From Euptelea pleiosperma (taxonomy: Eukaryota > Streptophyta > Magnoliopsida > Ranunculales > Eupteleaceae): a stretch of DNA of 64,000 nt. The stretch is taken from the NCBI GenBank assembly GCA_035048495.1, contig CM068553.1, positions 21,887,190 to 21,951,189 of the forward strand, in the 5' to 3' direction. Shown here one piece after another: positions 1 to 10,869 of the stretch. The translations under genes were made by a program, and so were the position numbers. The notes beneath the pieces were generated by a model. It was not told the origin of the DNA, did no database searches, and was given only the letters and a program-made list of their open reading frames with translations. How positions within the stretch are numbered: the first letter of the stretch is position 1; every line of letters starts with the position of its first letter.

Positions 1-614
1 CAATGGAACCCAGTTTGATTCCAACAAGATCAACCCCGAGATACCCCCAAAGCGATGGACTTGCTGAGAGGGCAAATCGAGTCATACTCTAAAATTTGAA
101 GAAGAGATTGGATCAGGCGAAGGGAAGATGGGCAGAAGAGTTGTCGGGAGTACAATGGGCATATCGAACCACCCTGAGAAGGACTACGGGAGAATCCTTG
201 TTCTCTCTAGCCTATGGAACAGAGGCAGTCATCCCTATTGAAGTTGTTGTCCCGACATCTCGTACTTAGGCTGTCAATTCTGGACAAAATGAGGAGATTC
301 TGGCTAGGGATAATGATTTACTTGAAGAATGGCGGGAACAAACGGTTGTAAGACTGGTGAACTATCAGCAAACAATCAAACGATCGTATGATCGCCGTGT
401 CAGACGCAGGACCTTCAAAGTTGGAGATTTGGTGTTAAGAAAAGTATTCGAAAATATCAGAGAACCTGGGAGTGGCAAATTGGGTGCCAATTGGGAAGGA
501 CCTTACCTTATTGACAGAATCGGGCAGAACTGGGCATACTATTTGAAGAGCCAAGATGGAGATGTGTTCGAGAGACCTTGGAACGCATTTAATATGCGCA
601 TCTTCTATCAATAA
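1..614 (+). pseudogene. Integrase C-terminal part, Ty3/gypsy Tat-like element A (partial, broken)
   Basis: The frame running into the left edge reads as the end of a gypsy integrase: a segment like YPQSDGLAERANRV (end of the DDE core, with its Glu), then WAYRTT and [14 protein letters not shown], then a C-terminal domain with VGDLVLRKV and NWEGPYL. The core retains stop codons (for example after RVIL and after the PTSRT stretch), so no intact protein can be made. The longest open part is 357-614, ending in TAA. The 5' portion (gag, protease, RT) lies outside the window. [14 protein letters not shown] integrases followed by a long 3' region fit the Tat/Ogre group. This would be the last polyprotein domain before the 3' untranslated region; the repeats, antisense relic, PPT and LTR that follow are consistent with one element reaching to about 8417. 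Confidence 0.85.
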
Positions 615-660
615 AGACAAATCTAGATTTCTCTTGCAAAAGGTGTTATCTACGTTATTG

Positions 661-1440
661 AAGTCCTAGCTGGGAGCCTTGAATTCTTACACATCTTAAT
701 TTTTTGCCTTGATAAAAATTTAAGTATACAAATCGGAAGGCCGGGATGATCTAAATATTCTATGTCATGCGACAAGAATTAATGAGAATCCCGACAAGTC
801 TGAAGTCCTAGCCGGGAGTCTTGAATTCTTACATATCTTGGCTTTTCGCCTTGATAAGAATTCAAGTATACAAACCAGAAGGCCGGGATGATCTAAATAT
901 TCTATGTCATGCACAAGAATTAACGAGAATCCTGAGAAGTTTGAAGTCCTAGCCGGGAGCCTTGAATTCTTACACATCTTGGCTTTTTGCTTTGATAAGA
1001 ATTCAAGTATACAAACCAGAAGGCCGGGATGATCTAAATATTCTATGTCATGCGACAAGAATTAACGAGAATCCCAACAAGTCTGTAGCCCTAGCCGGGA
1101 GCCTTGAATTCTTATACATCTTGGCTTTTTGCCTTGATAAGAGTTCAAGTATACAAACCGGGATGCCAGAATGATCTAAATATTCTAAGTCATACGACTA
1201 GAATTAACAGGAATTTTGTCAACTCTAAAATCCTAGCCGGGAGTCTTGAATTCTTATACATCTTGGCCTTTTGCCTTAATAAGAATTCAAGTATACAAAC
1301 CAGCAGGCCGGGATAGCCTAATTTGATTCCCGACAACCCACAAATCTAGCCGAGAGTCCTGAGTTCTTATACAACTTGGCCTATTACCTTGTTAAAGACT
1401 CAAGTGTATAGGTTAGCCAGACGAAAAAATTGAATGAGGA
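661..1440. repeat. Tandem array, 142-bp unit x about 5.5, each with an inverted repeat
   Basis: The word CCTAGC(C/T)GGGAG recurs at about 665, 807, 948, 1090 and 1232, and in diverged form at 1345. That gives spacings of 142, 141, 142, 142 and about 113 bp. Each well-kept unit contains CTTGAATTCTTA and, about 24 bp later, its exact reverse complement TAAGAATTCAAG (820-831 and 855-866 in unit 2), so a 12-bp stem can form. The period is not a multiple of three, so the apparent open frames here are not coding. The array sits just after the integrase stop, where Tat-lineage elements are known to carry tandem repeats. The last unit is shortened and more diverged. Confidence 0.9.
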
Positions 1441-3255
1441 TCCCAACAACTTAGCTATGAACTAAAAATAGCAAACTTCAAATTCATACTTGAGAAAAGA
1501 ACTTTCTATTGTATTAAAGGCCATAAATGACTGAAAGTAGGATTTTCCCGCGTCGTTGGTTACGGAAATCCTAGATCTCAACAATATTTGTTATTATCCG
1601 ATTCTTTTTCACTCAAATCCTGCAAAAATCACAGGGTTGTACAGTGGCTCGTGTCGGATGTCGATCCGCACTCGGGGTTAGTTAGCGCGACTCATGAACA
1701 TGCAATGACGAATTTTTATCAAGAAAACATGGAGAGGTGAGAATGGTGATGGATTTAAAACATGCTTAGTGATTTTTAGAGAGAGAAATTGCCATAAGAT
1801 TAAAAAGAAAATAACTAACACAATGAAGTAATACTAGAATTTATTGAAATAATAACTTTCTTACAATATTCTCAATCAAAATTGCGAACTAAACATAAAA
1901 AGAACTAAAAGGATTAAACTATAAGGCCGTAAGAACTAGAGAGAGGAAGAGAATAAGAGGAGAGAGAGTATGAATTTTTAGAGAGAGAGAAGAGACTAGA
2001 GAGAGAGAAAACCCTGATTCGGCCATGTGAGTTCCACTAGCATGATGGCCTTCCCGAAGTTCGATCATGATCGACCGTGGACTGGTGTGCTGCATCCGAG
2101 TGAGGATGGTGCATGCGAGATGTGGTGCTGCAGGGTCAAGATATGGAGGTGCTCGGATGGGCAGCAAGGAGAGTTCGTGATGAAGACGAAGAGGGGGTGG
2201 AGAAATCTTGGAGGCGTGATGGTTGTGAAGCACGGCTTTGGCAGGCCGTGGGAGGAGAAGGTGGTCGGGATGATGGTTGGGTTGCACGTGAGGAGCAGGC
2301 TCGGGTGGAGAGGAGAAATCTAACGGTGGTAGAGGTCAGTTCAGCACCTTCCTCCTCTCTTCCTCTTATCTTCTTTTTTTTCTTTTTTTTTTTCTGTTTT
2401 CTCCTTTTATTTTTTAATGGGGAGAGAGAAAGGTTGCACAGTTAGTTTTTTTTTTTTTTTGGTTCGCCCAGCAAGAACGGTGGAGTCCGAGGTGAAGTGG
2501 TAAGATGGAAGCAGCAGCAAGGAGGAACGTGCAGGGGTGGTTGCAGACGGTGGTGAGAAGGAAGCGTTGGAGGAGGCGGCTTGGTGATGGTGAAGGATTT
2601 AACGGCCTGCAACTTGCAGGTCGTGGCAGCAGCAGGTGGCGGTGAAGGAGATGGCAACCGGTGAAGATGAGGGAGGCGAGCTGGGCGTGCGCACCAGCAG
2701 CAAGGAGGCGCCTCCTCCTTCTTTCTCTTCTCCTTTTCTCTTTTTCTTTTTCTTTTTTTTTTGTGTGAGAAGATGGCTTAGCGAAGCAGACCTGCAACTC
2801 AACGTTGTAGGTCGTGGTGAAGTGATGGAGAGGAGATGTGGAGGAGCAGGTGTTGTTGCTAGAGGTGGGATGCGGCTTGAGAAGATGGTGGGGTTGCTGG
2901 TTTCGCCGGAGTTGCGACCTGCAACTCCGGTGATCTCTTTTTTTTTTTTTTTCTTTTCTGGTTTTTTTTTTGCTTTTCTTTTTGAAGAAAACGGTGAAGA
3001 AGGAGGAAAAGATGAGAGAGGAGATGGTGGAACGTGGTAGAGAATGGGGGGGATAAAGGCCAGCAAGGTGTGGAACGAACGGCCGGAGTTGCAGGCGCAA
3101 CTCCGGTGATAAAGATGAAGATGAAGACGGTGATTTGAGAAAAAAATGGAGGAAAAACAGTCTAAAACCGAGGGGAAGAAGGTGGAAACGAGTTGGGGGA
3201 GAGAATGGAGCCGAAAGGAGGGGGATTAGGGTTCGAACGAACCCTTCTCCCTCCT

Positions 3256-3290
3256 CTTATAAAGCTCCCTATTTCCATTAATGGAAATAG
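3256..3290 (-). promoter_or_regulatory. LTR core promoter with 22-bp palindrome (S1)
   Basis: Minus-strand TATA-like TTTATAAG (about 3256-3264) lies a few bp from a perfect 22-bp palindrome at 3269-3290, centred on TTAA with arms CTATTTCCA/TGGAAATAG. The same arrangement occurs in solo LTR S4 and, with one mismatched pair, in both LTRs of element E. Position next to the TATA box suggests a binding site for a dimeric factor; that role is inferred. Confidence 0.6.
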
Positions 3291-3500
3291 TGGACCCCCC
3301 ATTTAATTAAAATTATTTTTGAAATTCGCGGGGTCCACTGACTGGTCGGACAGCGGGTCGATGATGATGGGCCCGGCTACTGGCCCACATGGACTGATGA
3401 TGTCCATCGTCTCACAAGATGATGTGACAGGCATTCTGAAGGCGATCGGATGGATGGTGATTTGATTGGGACCCAGATTGGTAGATCGACGGATCTAGAG

Positions 3501-3560
3501 AGATCCAACGGTCCGATTGAAGATCCAACGGTCCGATGGAAGATCCAACGGTCAGAAAGC
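3501..3560 (-). repeat. 20-bp U3 repeat x 3 (GATCCAACGGTC core)
   Basis: Three consecutive ~20-bp units share AGATCCAACGGTC(C/A). S4 carries three units on its sense strand at about 16243-16300. The LTRs of E carry two (about 42510-42550 and 50745-50785). The repeat is upstream of the TATA box in U3. The core AACGG resembles the MYB-type site CNGTTR on the other strand, so an enhancer function is possible but not shown. Confidence 0.65.
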
Positions 3561-4301
3561 TAAGGGAGATGAGATAGAGCCGATGGACAGGAGTTCTGGG
3601 GTTAGGTCAGTAGATTCGAGGACCGAGAGATGAAGAGAGAGAGAGAATAAGAAGAGATGAGAGAAAAAGTATCAAAAAAATGGAAAAAAGCACTGGCGGA
3701 GGGTCTGGAACCCTGGTCTTCACTGTGACCATCCTCACGCTTCTCTAGTAGAGTCGACTATCATTCTTTGCTGACTCATGTGGCTTTAAACGCTTTGGTC
3801 CGTCTCTTGGTCATTGGCTCTCCTGCTCTCTTCGTTCTTTGGGCCGGCTTTTTGGTCCTCATAGTTGGCCCATATCTTTTAGTCATAGCATGTGGGCTCT
3901 TTAAGCTTTGATAATGGGCTTTTCTGATCGATGTGGGCTAGCAAGTCTCGAGAAATGTCCCATCGGGGTTTCCTGCGACAGAAGAAGCGCGTAATGAGAC
4001 TCTATCAGAATGACTACATGTCTAGACTTCCGAAAATATGTTTAATGCATGCAAATATACCATTTCGTCCAGAAAAGTGTGTTCTACGCAACACAAGAGA
4101 CTCTTACATAGAAAAGTAGATAAATAGAGTATTTTAACGTAGGAGAATGCAATAACGCTAACAGGATAATTGCTTAAAATAAGCACTTTTGAGCGAATAT
4201 CAATGACATCTACATATGAGGGCCCCGTGGGCAAAAGAAAAAAATGGCCACAGCGGTAGTTACGGAAGATAAGCCCACAGGGCAGTCAGAGAATACAAAA
4301 A

Positions 4302-6907
4302 TTATGGAGAGGGCACCATATCCTGCCCGCCAGGCAGCTGAATAACATGATTCACAAGAGTACCTTCTTCTGAATTCACCGTCTCTATCTGGGAAGGATC
4401 TGGAGTGTCTTGGGGAACTTGGATAGTTGGAGGAGGTTCTCGGGATGTATCCTCGGGAATATTCATCCCGGCAACTAGTTTAGGCAAAGCCACGCCTTGA
4501 ATTGTATCCTCATCTCCTTCCTCCTCTTCCATTATGGCTTCACACTTGGCAAAGCCATCTCGGTATCCCTTATCGTAAGATTCCTGTTGAAGGGCGTCAG
4601 ATGCTTGCTTTGTTTCATCCCTCTCAACAGTCATCTTCTCCAGATTTTCTTGTAGGTGGCTTGCTCTATCCTTGAATTGGGCATATTCTGCCTTGACCTT
4701 CATCAAGTCGTCTTCGGTTTTCTTCTTCGAGGCAAGAGCTTCAATGGCCACCTTTTTCTCCATCTCAGCCTTAGTCTTGGAGACCTTGGCAGATAGATTG
4801 ACAGCCTGGATTTGCTCCTCAGCCAATTTAAGTGCAGCCTCAGACGCACTTGATTTCTCGACAAGGGCAGTGTAATTTTGGAAGAGGTCACGATAATCTC
4901 TCAAACCTGCATAAGCATGGATGCTCTGCACAAAGTAGAAAGAAGTGTTAGACTTTGAATTAGAAGTTTGAAGGAAGAAATATCCCAAGGATAATTACCT
5001 CCAGAAGAGAATGACCGAGAACTTCACATGGCTTCGGGGAAGGCATGTCAATATAACGTAATCTGTCCCGGGGGAGACAAATCCGTTCGATCAGGCTTGC
5101 AGCCACCCCAACATCAGCAATGGAGCTTTGCTCCGAGATGGGCTTCCCATTAGGCAGGCAGCCAGCATTCATGATATACGGCTCCTCGCCATTGAAATCC
5201 CGTAGACCTACAAGAGGGTTATCTTTGCGCCACAATTCTTTTAGCATAACCCATGTGTCAATTAAATCAAATACCGTACCAGACAGGAATGAAGGAAAAT
5301 GAATGTGCTCACCTACTATATTATTGGGCCCGGCAACATTTGTTGGATGAGAGGTTGATGGAGGGGTAGATATCTAGAGCACAGGAGAAGGTTGAAATCC
5401 AGGTGGAGACCTCGTTATGGTGATCGAGGGAGAAGCGGTAGGAACGATGGCTGCTGAAGGAGAGACAGTGGCCTCAGAGGGTTGAATCGTTGAAGGACCA
5501 CCTGCCGGATTGGCTTTAGAAGTCACCGTCCTGTCCCGAGTAGAAGCTGCTTCTAGCTCGGGTGCTAACCCCCTGACCAGTCTTCTTTTCTTCCTTGGTG
5601 CCAGAGCCGGGGCAGCAAAAGTATCCTTCCTCATTTCAGCCATTCTACCCTCCATCTGCAAAGGAAAGAACAATTTAGTCTATCTGAGAGAATATGAAAT
5701 GAGTATCTCAAGCATGATGGAAGATACCTCTGCCTCTTCCATCCGTATAAGTTCTCGAGCAAAATCATTCGACGGTTCCTGACGACCATCAGGATGCCTA
5801 AAAAATTCTGTTACTGGGTAAGGAGTAGGCCCAACCCGACTGACTGGTGGATCTACACGAATGGGAGTCCTCCCCATTTGACGAGGTCTTTTTATTAAAC
5901 GGATCTCGGGGCCTATGTACTCACCTTCCCGGGATGGGGCTTCTCCAATCGTGATCCCGAAAGACGGACGTTTACTAGAATAATCGGGGGCAGCAATCCG
6001 TTGATCAGGAGGGACGGCGGGACCAGCAACTGACGACCCTCTTTTATTATTAATTAATCCCACCAAGGACCATTGCTTCATGACCTTGGGGATTTTCCTC
6101 AGAATATAATTGACTCTTTCTTTTATATCATGAGGATATCTCTAGGGAAGTTGACATAGTTTACAGCAAAGAAGAAAGGCGACGGGTCAGTAGATTGATT
6201 AGATCAGTCTAAAGGAGATCGACAGTACACAGAGAGAAGCTTACCTGACAGGTTAAAGTTCGTGCGTACTCTATGGCTGTTGGAGCCCCCCTTCGCATGT
6301 TCGTCATATTCCCAAGATCAGAGTGCCATCCCTTATGACTGTAAGGCAGGCTCTCAACAATCTTCTGTTCTTTCTTCTGAGCAGCAACAGACTAGAACAA
6401 GTCCGTATTGAAAGAATCCGGACACCTCCTCAATGCATACAGGTAATCGATCTCAAAGAGACAAATTTGGTATTTGTTTGTAGAGTTAAAATACTCTACC
6501 CTATTCATCAGACGCCAGAAGTTTCCGTGCATCTGGCCGGGAGCTCGGTCATAAAACTAGAGTACTTCCCTCACCATAGGGGTCAGAGGGAGAGTTAACC
6601 CGAACTTCAATTGAAGCCGAGTGATGCTGATTTCGCCAGGATTGGTCTTGTCCCCATGACGAGAACCAAGTTTGATGAAAACAGAAGACGGAATAGCAAA
6701 TTCCCTTCTCAAACCTATTATGTATGGGTCATTTTCATGGGTAGGGACCCTAACAATCTCCCGAGGAACTACTGGTTCCTCCCTATACGAATCTATGGCA
6801 TGATCTAAGGAATCAGATGATATTTCTTCTTCTTCCGGAATGTTAGTCTCTACTGGTTCTCTGGGAACCATTTCCTTAGTATCATCAAGAACTACTTTAC
6901 CCCTCAT
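4302..6907 (-). pseudogene. Antisense spliced gene relic in the 3' region of Tat-like element A
   Basis: Reading leftward from about 6907: an acidic N-terminus, then a conserved-looking block (YIIGLRREFAIP near 6700, LTLPLTPMVREVL near 6560, then APGQMHGNFWRLMNRV and YLYALRRCPDSFN to about 6400, crossing a stop). Next come a segment at 6081-5680 preceded by KERVNYILRKIPKV, a basic/proline-rich segment at 5673-5374, a segment at 5247-4990 ending at a GGTAATT donor-like site, and a coiled-coil segment at 4930-4302 rich in A/E/K with YDKGYRDGFAKCEA. The pieces read as exons of one gene separated by short non-coding gaps. Plant hypothetical proteins with this block order accompany retrotransposons, and antisense ORFs between pol and the 3' LTR are known in Tat-lineage elements such as Grande. 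In-frame stops make the present copy non-functional. Its function is unknown. It could instead be a captured host gene. Confidence 0.6.
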
Positions 6908-7418
6908 TGTCGGAAGAAAATAGAAAGGGAAAGAGGATAGAAGAAAGATGACAGGTAAGGGAAAAATACCGTATACAGTGCAGTAACAGCAGGAAGGGAG
7001 AGCGAAGACAAGAACAGCTTGGAGTTGAAGCTTGAACTGCTGTAGAGCACCGATCGAAAGAAGAAAATAAATAAATGAGGGGGAATGAGCTAGTTATAGA
7101 TGAAGAATCTGGAATTAGCAAACCGACAATCTGGCAATATCAAACCCTGCCGCCAAAATTCAAAAATTGTCATTCGACGGTTCGGTAACCTATTTCTTCG
7201 AGTATTGTACCCGTCAATCATTCCATTCGATGATCGTACGTTGGGCAGCACACCAGTACAAACACGTCCCCTAGATACAGCAATGATAGGCGTAGTATTA
7301 AATGAGAAGGGCAATGGTTGAATGATTGATGGAAGATCCAACGGCTAGGAAGCTGTAGTAGGTCATGAACGGTTAGGATCTTTTTCAGAAGATACGATAG
7401 TAGCTTCTCGATCTTCTC

Positions 7419-7432
7419 AAAAAGGGGGGCTA
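7419..7432 (+). other. Polypurine tract of element A
   Basis: A run of A followed by six G (AAAAAGGGGGG) immediately precedes the TGTGGGTGCC start of the proposed 3' LTR, the normal position and composition for the plus-strand primer of reverse transcription. It fixes the orientation of element A as plus strand. Confidence 0.7.
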
Positions 7433-8417
7433 TGTGGGTGCCGTATTTTCCAGCAAGTAAAATAATGACACGTATCACTGTCATGACATGTGCAGATCAT
7501 GAGAGGATGACACGTGATGATAACCAGCGCGTGAGAGTGAATGCACCGAAAGCATCATCAGAAGCCATAAACTGCCCCATCACTGTCACACGACTTCCAT
7601 TAATAGGAAGCGCCACGTGTCAGGATGGAATAATCAGAATAGAGCATCTTGAGGCAGAATAATGACAACGTATTAACACTTCAAGAGAGAGAAGAAAACG
7701 TTATATTTATTAGAGTGTCCATTTGAAGAGCAAGAAGCTTGTTTTTCCATTCACATCTTGTGAGCTTGTTCTCTTCTTGATCAAAGCCAAGAGCTTGATC
7801 CTTTTCTCAGCTTAGGTCTTCCACTTTTATATTCGACCTAGTAGCCTGAGTGTACCAGTGTGACTCAACACCATTTGAGCAACTTAGGGTTCAGGGTATT
7901 CTGAATCCTTTACCTTCTGGAAAGGCGGGAGTGTTGAGAATTAAGATCGGAGGAGCCGATCGACAGTAGGTTTGGGGTGTACCAAACTGAACAAGCGGAG
8001 AAGGCTTCTTGACTGGACGGGCGTGCGTGGATTCGTAGCATTGATTCAGAAGACGTGGATGCATGGGCAGTAGGCCTTAGCTAAGGTTGGAAGCTGTATT
8101 TACAATGGTGCCGCGTAGGTAACCTTTGTTTCGTTTAACTTTTCAGTTAGTGATACTTTCCGTCTGGACGTGGTCCCGTGGTTTTTTCCTTGGCTAAGGT
8201 TTCCACGTAAAAATCTCTTATCTTGTGTGATTGTTTGTTTGTATTTTGCAATCTATTCTGATTAGATCAAACGACGAAAAGAAAATATACCACGGAGGTA
8301 TATTTGATTTAAGTCGATTGTGATAATCTTTTATCAAACAACTAAGGCATGCGATTTTATTCCCTTACCTATACCAGTAAAACTGTGTAGGTATAAATAA
8401 TTTTCAATACCTAATCA
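7433..8417 (+). mobile_element. 3' LTR of Tat-like element A (about 985 bp, right end approximate)
   Basis: The LTR starts TGTGGG directly after a polypurine tract and ends near TACCTAATCA, just before a C-run. It contains a TATA-like TTATATTTATTA (about 7701-7711) followed by a probable transcribed region. The matching 5' LTR is outside the window, so neither the right end nor a target duplication can be verified. Open frames inside are short and not convincing. Confidence 0.6.
7701..7712 (+). promoter_or_regulatory. TATA-like element in LTR of element A
   Basis: TTATATTTATTA about 270 bp into the LTR, followed about 30 bp later by sequence without further TATA motifs; the likely core promoter for full-length transcription in the 5' copy. 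Assigned by motif and position only. Confidence 0.4.
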
Positions 8418-8646
8418 ACCCCCCTTCTAGGTATATTGAGTTAAAGAGAACGGACCAGTGAAATTTCAGGTGCGGCAAGCATACTAGGCACCTTGGTAGA
8501 ACAAAAGGAGCTGTAGGTGCAGGACACCTGAGAGCAACTGGGCCACTTGGAATCGGCCATGGCAAGGTTGAGAGGTCTTCCATTGTAGGGCTTGTACTAG
8601 GGAGTGGGCCAGAGACCGATGTAAAAGGGTCAGGCATGAGTGGCAG
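8418..8646. other. Short unassigned segment between two LTRs
   Basis: About 230 bp with no clear coding or repeat signal. It ends TGGCAG. Because GGCAG recurs at 11970-11974 after the next LTR-like block, this segment may be the left flank of the sequence that continues at 11975 (PMD relic). The joined reading frame is not obviously coding. Confidence 0.35.
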
Positions 8647-10523
8647 TGTAAAACCCCGAAAATCATAAAAAGTGTATTTTGGTCAATCTTAATTTTTAGA
8701 ACCTTTTTTCACACTTTCCTCTTCATGAAACACTATATTTTAATGGTTATGACATCCTTGTGAAGTTTCAACAAATTCCGAGAAAAATTATTTTTCAGGG
8801 TTTTTGGGCTGACTCTTGTGGGCCCACATTGGCTCAGTAAGCCCATGCATTTTTATGGACTGTTTTAAGTCCCATATGCATAGTGTATTATTTTAAATAT
8901 AATTGGTGTAATTATTTTATTTTTATTTTTACAAATATTTTTACATATGCCTTGCGCGCATTAATGTACGTACGTATATTATGTACACGTCATGCGTACA
9001 CGGTGCCTATACCTATCACGCCCTACATCCATTATAATTTTCTGAAATATATTATATCCTATCCCAAAGCCAACTCACCTTTAAAATGTTTTTTATATAG
9101 AATGAACTAAGTCATGACACCCATACAAGCCCATATATCATATCATGTTTCTTTATTATTGTGACCACAATGTTAAACAATTCACACATTGACCCAACCA
9201 AACTATAAACCCTTTTATACTCCTAGGTTAATTTTGTAATTTCTATCCCTTCTTTCCTAAGCCCTTATCCTCTTTTGGTGTGTTGAGAAACACAATATCA
9301 AAACCCAACAGCCATACAAAGCCATTTCCATACTTAGGAATTAGTTTTTTAGTAACCTTTGTAAACCCACAACCAAATCAATACCTTTGGACCGTATCCT
9401 ATGGATACCCTTTTTGCTTTTGTGTAAACCCAAGTTACTTATGTTTTATTTAAAAAAAATCCTTTAACAACAAATTTTATTCAACACCTTTTCTTTAAAA
9501 TATACTAACCAAAACTTTTGTTGACCTATTTAATACCAATCTCTTCCATCCACCGGACCTCCACTCCTTTGACCGTTCCAGCCACTTTCACATACCTATT
9601 TTTATCCCCTCAAATCTCGGTGTTGTATCAACACACGATTCAACCTCTCACCAAACCATAGACCAGCTGCTATATATATATATATACAAGCTATTAGGAT
9701 CGCCCCATTCTCATTTGTGCGGCTTTCTTGAAGACCAGACTCACCACCAAAAAGTGCAGCCATCTTCATCCTCAATAAGGAATCAAGAAAACTCAGGATT
9801 TGCAGATCGTCGAAACCCTCCCACTATCATCAAGGCACATTCTCCTCTTGCTCCCAAGCCTTTTATCTTCCTCCCATACTCAACACGTTGTGGAACTTTA
9901 ACAGCCGGAGAAAAGTGCAGCCTATCATCTGGAAAGTCGCAGTCGTGTAGCCTTCACGGATCCTCGCTATTGCATCGAATCTTCACCGTGAGGTTGATTT
10001 ATAGCTCCACTTTTTGCCATCGTATTCAAGTGAGTTTTCTTTTGTTGATTTTCATTTTTGTTTTCTCCTTTTTGTTGTATTATAGAAGGGATCGTGAAGT
10101 CGTCTTATGTCGTGAATCACCCTTAACGTTGGCCATTCTTATTGTCTTAACCAAAGACCTAGCAGTTGCTGCTGTCAACCCAGTCCACCAATAACCAAGT
10201 CTTGTGCCACTCCAACCCATTTATGATAATGCTAACCCCTACAACCATCTAGTTTGGGGTGCCAAGAAGGATGTTAGATTTCATCTTTTACCCAGGTGAT
10301 TTTATTCAAATTGCCTGATTGTGAGTAACTTTTGTAACAAGAGAATTTTACCAATTATTTCTTAAATTTTTTTTGTCAAGAATATTATCACTTTTTATAC
10401 AATTATGTTGTTGGAACTAAGTTCCCAACTTTTAGACCGTACGACCCCTTTTTCCTTAGGAGATCCTTGAGATTCCATGGCATATTAGGTTATTTAAACA
10501 AGTTTTAAAAAATAAAAATAAAA

Positions 10524-10552
10524 AATAATAATAATAATAATAATAATAATTT
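10524..10552. repeat. (AAT)n microsatellite
   Basis: About nine consecutive AAT/ATA units inside the long LTR-like block. Simple repeat, no function inferred. Confidence 0.9.
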
Positions 10553-10781
10553 ACTTCTTATTAAAGTCTTCCATTCCTTTCTTTCTATTATGATTGTTCG
10601 ATTCATGGGCTACATGACTTCATGATGGGGTGCCCATTAGTCGGATGGTCTAGATTAACAACCACCATGTTTAAAAAAATAAATAAATTATATTGAATAA
10701 TAAATAGAATATGGGCTTAGTGTTGTAATGACTATTACAGTTGGACAAATGTGCTTTTATCATTATTGATGATATTTTGGA

Positions 10782-10784
<3 letters not shown>

Positions 10785-10864
<80 letters not shown>
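10785..10864. repeat. Compound (AC)n(AT)n microsatellite
   Basis: About 15 AC units run directly into about 25 AT units. It lies in the long LTR-like block. Open frames across it encode only Y-I and C-V alternations and are artefacts. Likely highly polymorphic between individuals. Confidence 0.95.

Positions 10865-10869
<5 letters not shown>

Larger units (their letters stand above)
1532..4202 (-). mobile_element. Solo LTR S1, Athila-like family (2671 bp, TSD ATGAC)
   Basis: The unit starts TGAAAGTAGG and ends GCGAATATCA. It is flanked by exact copies of ATGAC (1527-1531 and 4203-4207). The same ends bound seven other blocks in the window. Transcription of the LTR runs on the minus strand: a TATA-like TTTATAAG lies near 3256-3264, with purine-rich (plus-strand) leader sequence to its left and U3 to its right. 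Because a single LTR carries its own target duplication, the internal region was lost by LTR-LTR recombination. It splits the 3' region of element A between the 142-bp array and the antisense relic. Long runs of S/P/K/R in its open frames come from (CT)n/(GA)n sequence and are not genes. Confidence 0.93.

Noticed and set aside
2414..3100. 228-codon minus-strand open frame, and similar long frames in all LTR leaders
   Set aside because: Composition is K/R/P/S-rich from GA/CT tracts, there are no domain signatures, and related LTRs do not keep the same frame.
9715..10194. 159-codon open frame in the long LTR-like block
   Set aside because: No recognisable domain, lies just downstream of the LTR TATA run, and has no homologous frame in the LTR of element D.
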